Shown piece after piece: positions 62,301-64,000 of a stretch of 64,000 nucleotides of DNA. The translations under genes were made by a program, and so were the position numbers. Where the stretch lies: positions 34,520 through 98,519 of the forward strand of contig VCJN01002404.1 of assembly GCA_006384855.1 (NCBI GenBank), given 5' to 3'. The DNA is from Tetraselmis striata. Lineage: Eukaryota; Chlorophyta; Chlorodendrophyceae; Chlorodendrales; Chlorodendraceae. Within the stretch, counting starts at the first letter, position 1. The number at the start of each line of letters is the position of its first letter. A model generated the notes under the pieces. It saw nothing but the letters and a program-made list of their open reading frames with translations. It ran no database searches and had not been told where the DNA came from.

Positions 62301-63750
62301 CTGCCAAGCGCACTCCACTGGCTGGCATGCTAACCCTACCCCCCCCCCCCCCCCCCCCGCCTTCTCCCCCGTTTGCTTCTCTGGCTGTGCCAATTGTTGG
62401 CGCGCTCCAGGTGTGGGCGTCCTTTGCGGCGTCGCAGCAGGCGGAGGCGCCGGGCGTGGTGTGGGGTGTGCGGCGGCCGTGGTACGTGGCGGCGGCGGAG
62501 TGTGCGGCGGATGTGGGCGGGCAGCTCATGCGCGGGCTGCTGATGGAGAGCTGGGAGGAGGTGCGCGAGATGGGGCTGCTGGGCAAGGCCAGCTTGGTGC
62601 TGCTGCTGCCCTTCACGCTCGCGCAGCGCGCCACCATCCCCATGATCGTGGACGAGGCCTACAGCCGGCCCTGGCTGCTGGTGTCCATCGTGCTGTGCCC
62701 GCCCTGGATGGCGTACTACCTCGGCTTTGCCGGCGCCATGTCCCCGCCGTCTGGGCCGCCACTATGGTGGTGCGCATTGCCCCCCCCCCCCCCCCTGATA
62801 TACCTGGAATGCCCTCTTCAAGGCTGGAAAGTGCCCCCTCCCATCCCCACCTACCTCTGGCTGCCTGCTTCCGCTGCGCAGGGCGCGCTGGCGCTGGCCG
62901 TCCTGGCGGGGAGCCACTCCCAGCGGATGTCTCTCCGAGTGGAACTGCGGCTGCCGCATCCTCATCGGTGCCCTCATACCCCCCCCCCCCCCCTCCTTCC
63001 TCTTCCGTGCCCCCTACTCCACCTGCAATTCCTGCGCAGCCTTGCGCCTGTCCCGCGGGCCATATAAGGATGTCAAACCCTGGACCTGCGAGCCTCGTGC
63101 CACACGAGTACTGCCTTGCCCACAGCCGCTGCGGCGGTGCGTGCCCACCCGCCCAAGACCTGAGATGCGGTGCTGCGGCTGGCAGGCGCTGCGCTGATGT
63201 GCACGGTGGGCTTTGCCGTGGCCGCCACCTGGATCGCGTTTGTGGCCAACGAGCTGGTGGCGATGCTGCAGTTCTTCGGGCGCCTGTCGGGCGTGAGCAG
63301 CGCGGTGCTGGGCCTGACCGTGCTGGCGTGGGGCAACTCCGTGGGCGACCTCTCCACCAACATCGCCATGGCCAAGAGGTGCGGCGCCGTGGGGCACGGC
63401 GAGCGCTGCAGGTGCCCGTCACCCTTGGCGGCCGCCTGACGCGTGCGTACCGCAGGGGGCTGAGCAACATGGCGCTCACGGCGTGCTTCGCGGGGCCGCT
63501 ATTCAACCTGCTGGTGGGCTGCGGCTGCGGCTTTGCGCTATGGCTGCACGACTCGGGGAAGGCCGCGGTGCCGGTGGAGCTCAGCGCGCCGGTGGTGGTG
63601 GGCGGCATGTTCATCCTGCTCAACTGCGTCGCCATCGTCACCGTCGGCCTTCTCAGCGGGCGCCGCGTCCCCCGCCAGTTTGGCTACTTTATGATGGGCA
63701 TCTACGCGCTGTACGTCGCCGTCAGCCTCGTCATGGTCATCTTCTTGTGA
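59303..63750 (+). CDS. Cation/calcium exchanger (NCLX/CCX family), multi-exon
   Basis: Membrane antiporter of the Ca2+/cation superfamily. Start: ATG of MAPGCRRSAVLLPLLVMLLA, a signal peptide. An extracellular Cys-rich loop follows (LPCEGFRNATTAAGKCAY, then LKTYYCNAVPSG). The first ion-binding repeat is split over 60,094-60,211 (ATADNFFSPILTQLS) and 60,437-60,681 (GVTFLALGNGAPDLSSTIL). The next exon, from 60,773, is VSYYEVCALFVIYAVFMF. A long Ser/Pro/acidic cytosolic loop is spread over several exons (about 61,000-62,190). The exon from about 62,411 carries VWASFAASQQAEAPG and TM helices. The second repeat is in 63,165-63,378 (GLTVLAWGNSVGDLSTNIAM), and the last exon 63,455-63,750 ends SLVMVIFL. 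The GNGAPD/GNSVGD pair marks the CCX/NCLX branch. Intron C runs start 8-9 bases after the donors at 60,871 and 61,955. Exon 1's border and the exon near 62,750-62,950 are uncertain. Confidence 0.9.
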
Positions 63751-64000
63751 CCCCCCCCCCCCCCCCCCCCCTCCGAATATTTTTCTGTGTTGCCGGGAGG
63801 CACCCCGCCACCGCTGCCGTACTCGAGCGCGTCCAGCAGCGCCGTGCCCCAGGTAGGATAATAGAGCGGCCCTGCCCTGACATGCACCGCCAAAGCTGTT
63901 GCTGCCGGCGCCCATCATTGCAATAAACATACAAACGGTGGGTCCGAGTTATTGTTCGCCGCATGAAGGCTTGGTTTCAGATGAGTCGATGAGTGATGTC
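63751..64000 (+). other. 3' flank of the exchanger gene
   Basis: A 20-base C run directly follows the stop codon (63,751-63,770). No TGTAA is seen before the window ends. AATAAA-like text (GCAATAAACAT) lies near 63,920. Confidence 0.4.

Overview
The window looks like nuclear DNA of a eukaryotic green alga (chlorophyte). This is an inference: the host genes are split by many short GT-AG introns, a TBC2-like RAP/OPR-type organelle RNA factor is present, a receptor guanylate cyclase carries a bacterial-type ligand-binding fold, and a TGTAA motif (the usual chlorophyte poly(A) signal) lies about 115 bases after the stop of that gene. GC is high in most places, with AT-richer islands at about 35.2-39.3 kb and 53-57 kb. 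Long pure C or G runs (10 to 83 bases) are scattered everywhere.

Layout. 187-7,498: a CACTA-type (EnSpm) DNA transposon with 22-bp terminal inverted repeats and a 3-bp target duplication. 7.5-9.2 kb: unassigned, partly gag-like relics plus a fragment shared with the transposon. 9.8-12.9 kb: a broken tyrosine-recombinase retroelement (DIRS/PAT/Ngaro group). 14.2-22.7 kb (+): receptor guanylate cyclase. 23.7-27.0 kb (-): RAP-domain protein. 28.4-31.7 kb: a decayed retroelement of unclear class. 32.8-35.2 kb (+): katanin p60. 35.2-39.3 kb: AT-rich, no convincing gene. 39,362-48,468: a second, longer CACTA copy in the opposite orientation. 48.5-53 kb: relics, including a second recombinase retroelement fragment. 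53.6-57.6 kb (-): an intron-rich Crypton tyrosine recombinase with a GCR1_C-like tail. 59.3-63.75 kb (+): cation/calcium exchanger.

The host genes form no operon or obvious pathway. Cyclic GMP signalling, organelle RNA metabolism, microtubule severing and calcium export are separate functions set in a transposon-dense neighbourhood. The two CACTA copies form an inverted pair around 31.9 kb of chromosome that carries three of the four host genes.

The most unusual signals are: (1) the CACTA family, which has classical ends but no transposase I can recognise, and which encodes a zinc-finger/Tudor-like protein whose tail holds a 30-bp minisatellite (about 2.5 units in one copy, about 44 in the other); (2) pure C tracts starting 3-9 bases after 5' splice sites in unrelated genes; (3) the Crypton with spliced YR and GCR1_C parts. 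Exon borders were read by eye from splice motifs and reading phase. Those of katanin and of the cyclase catalytic half are the firmest.
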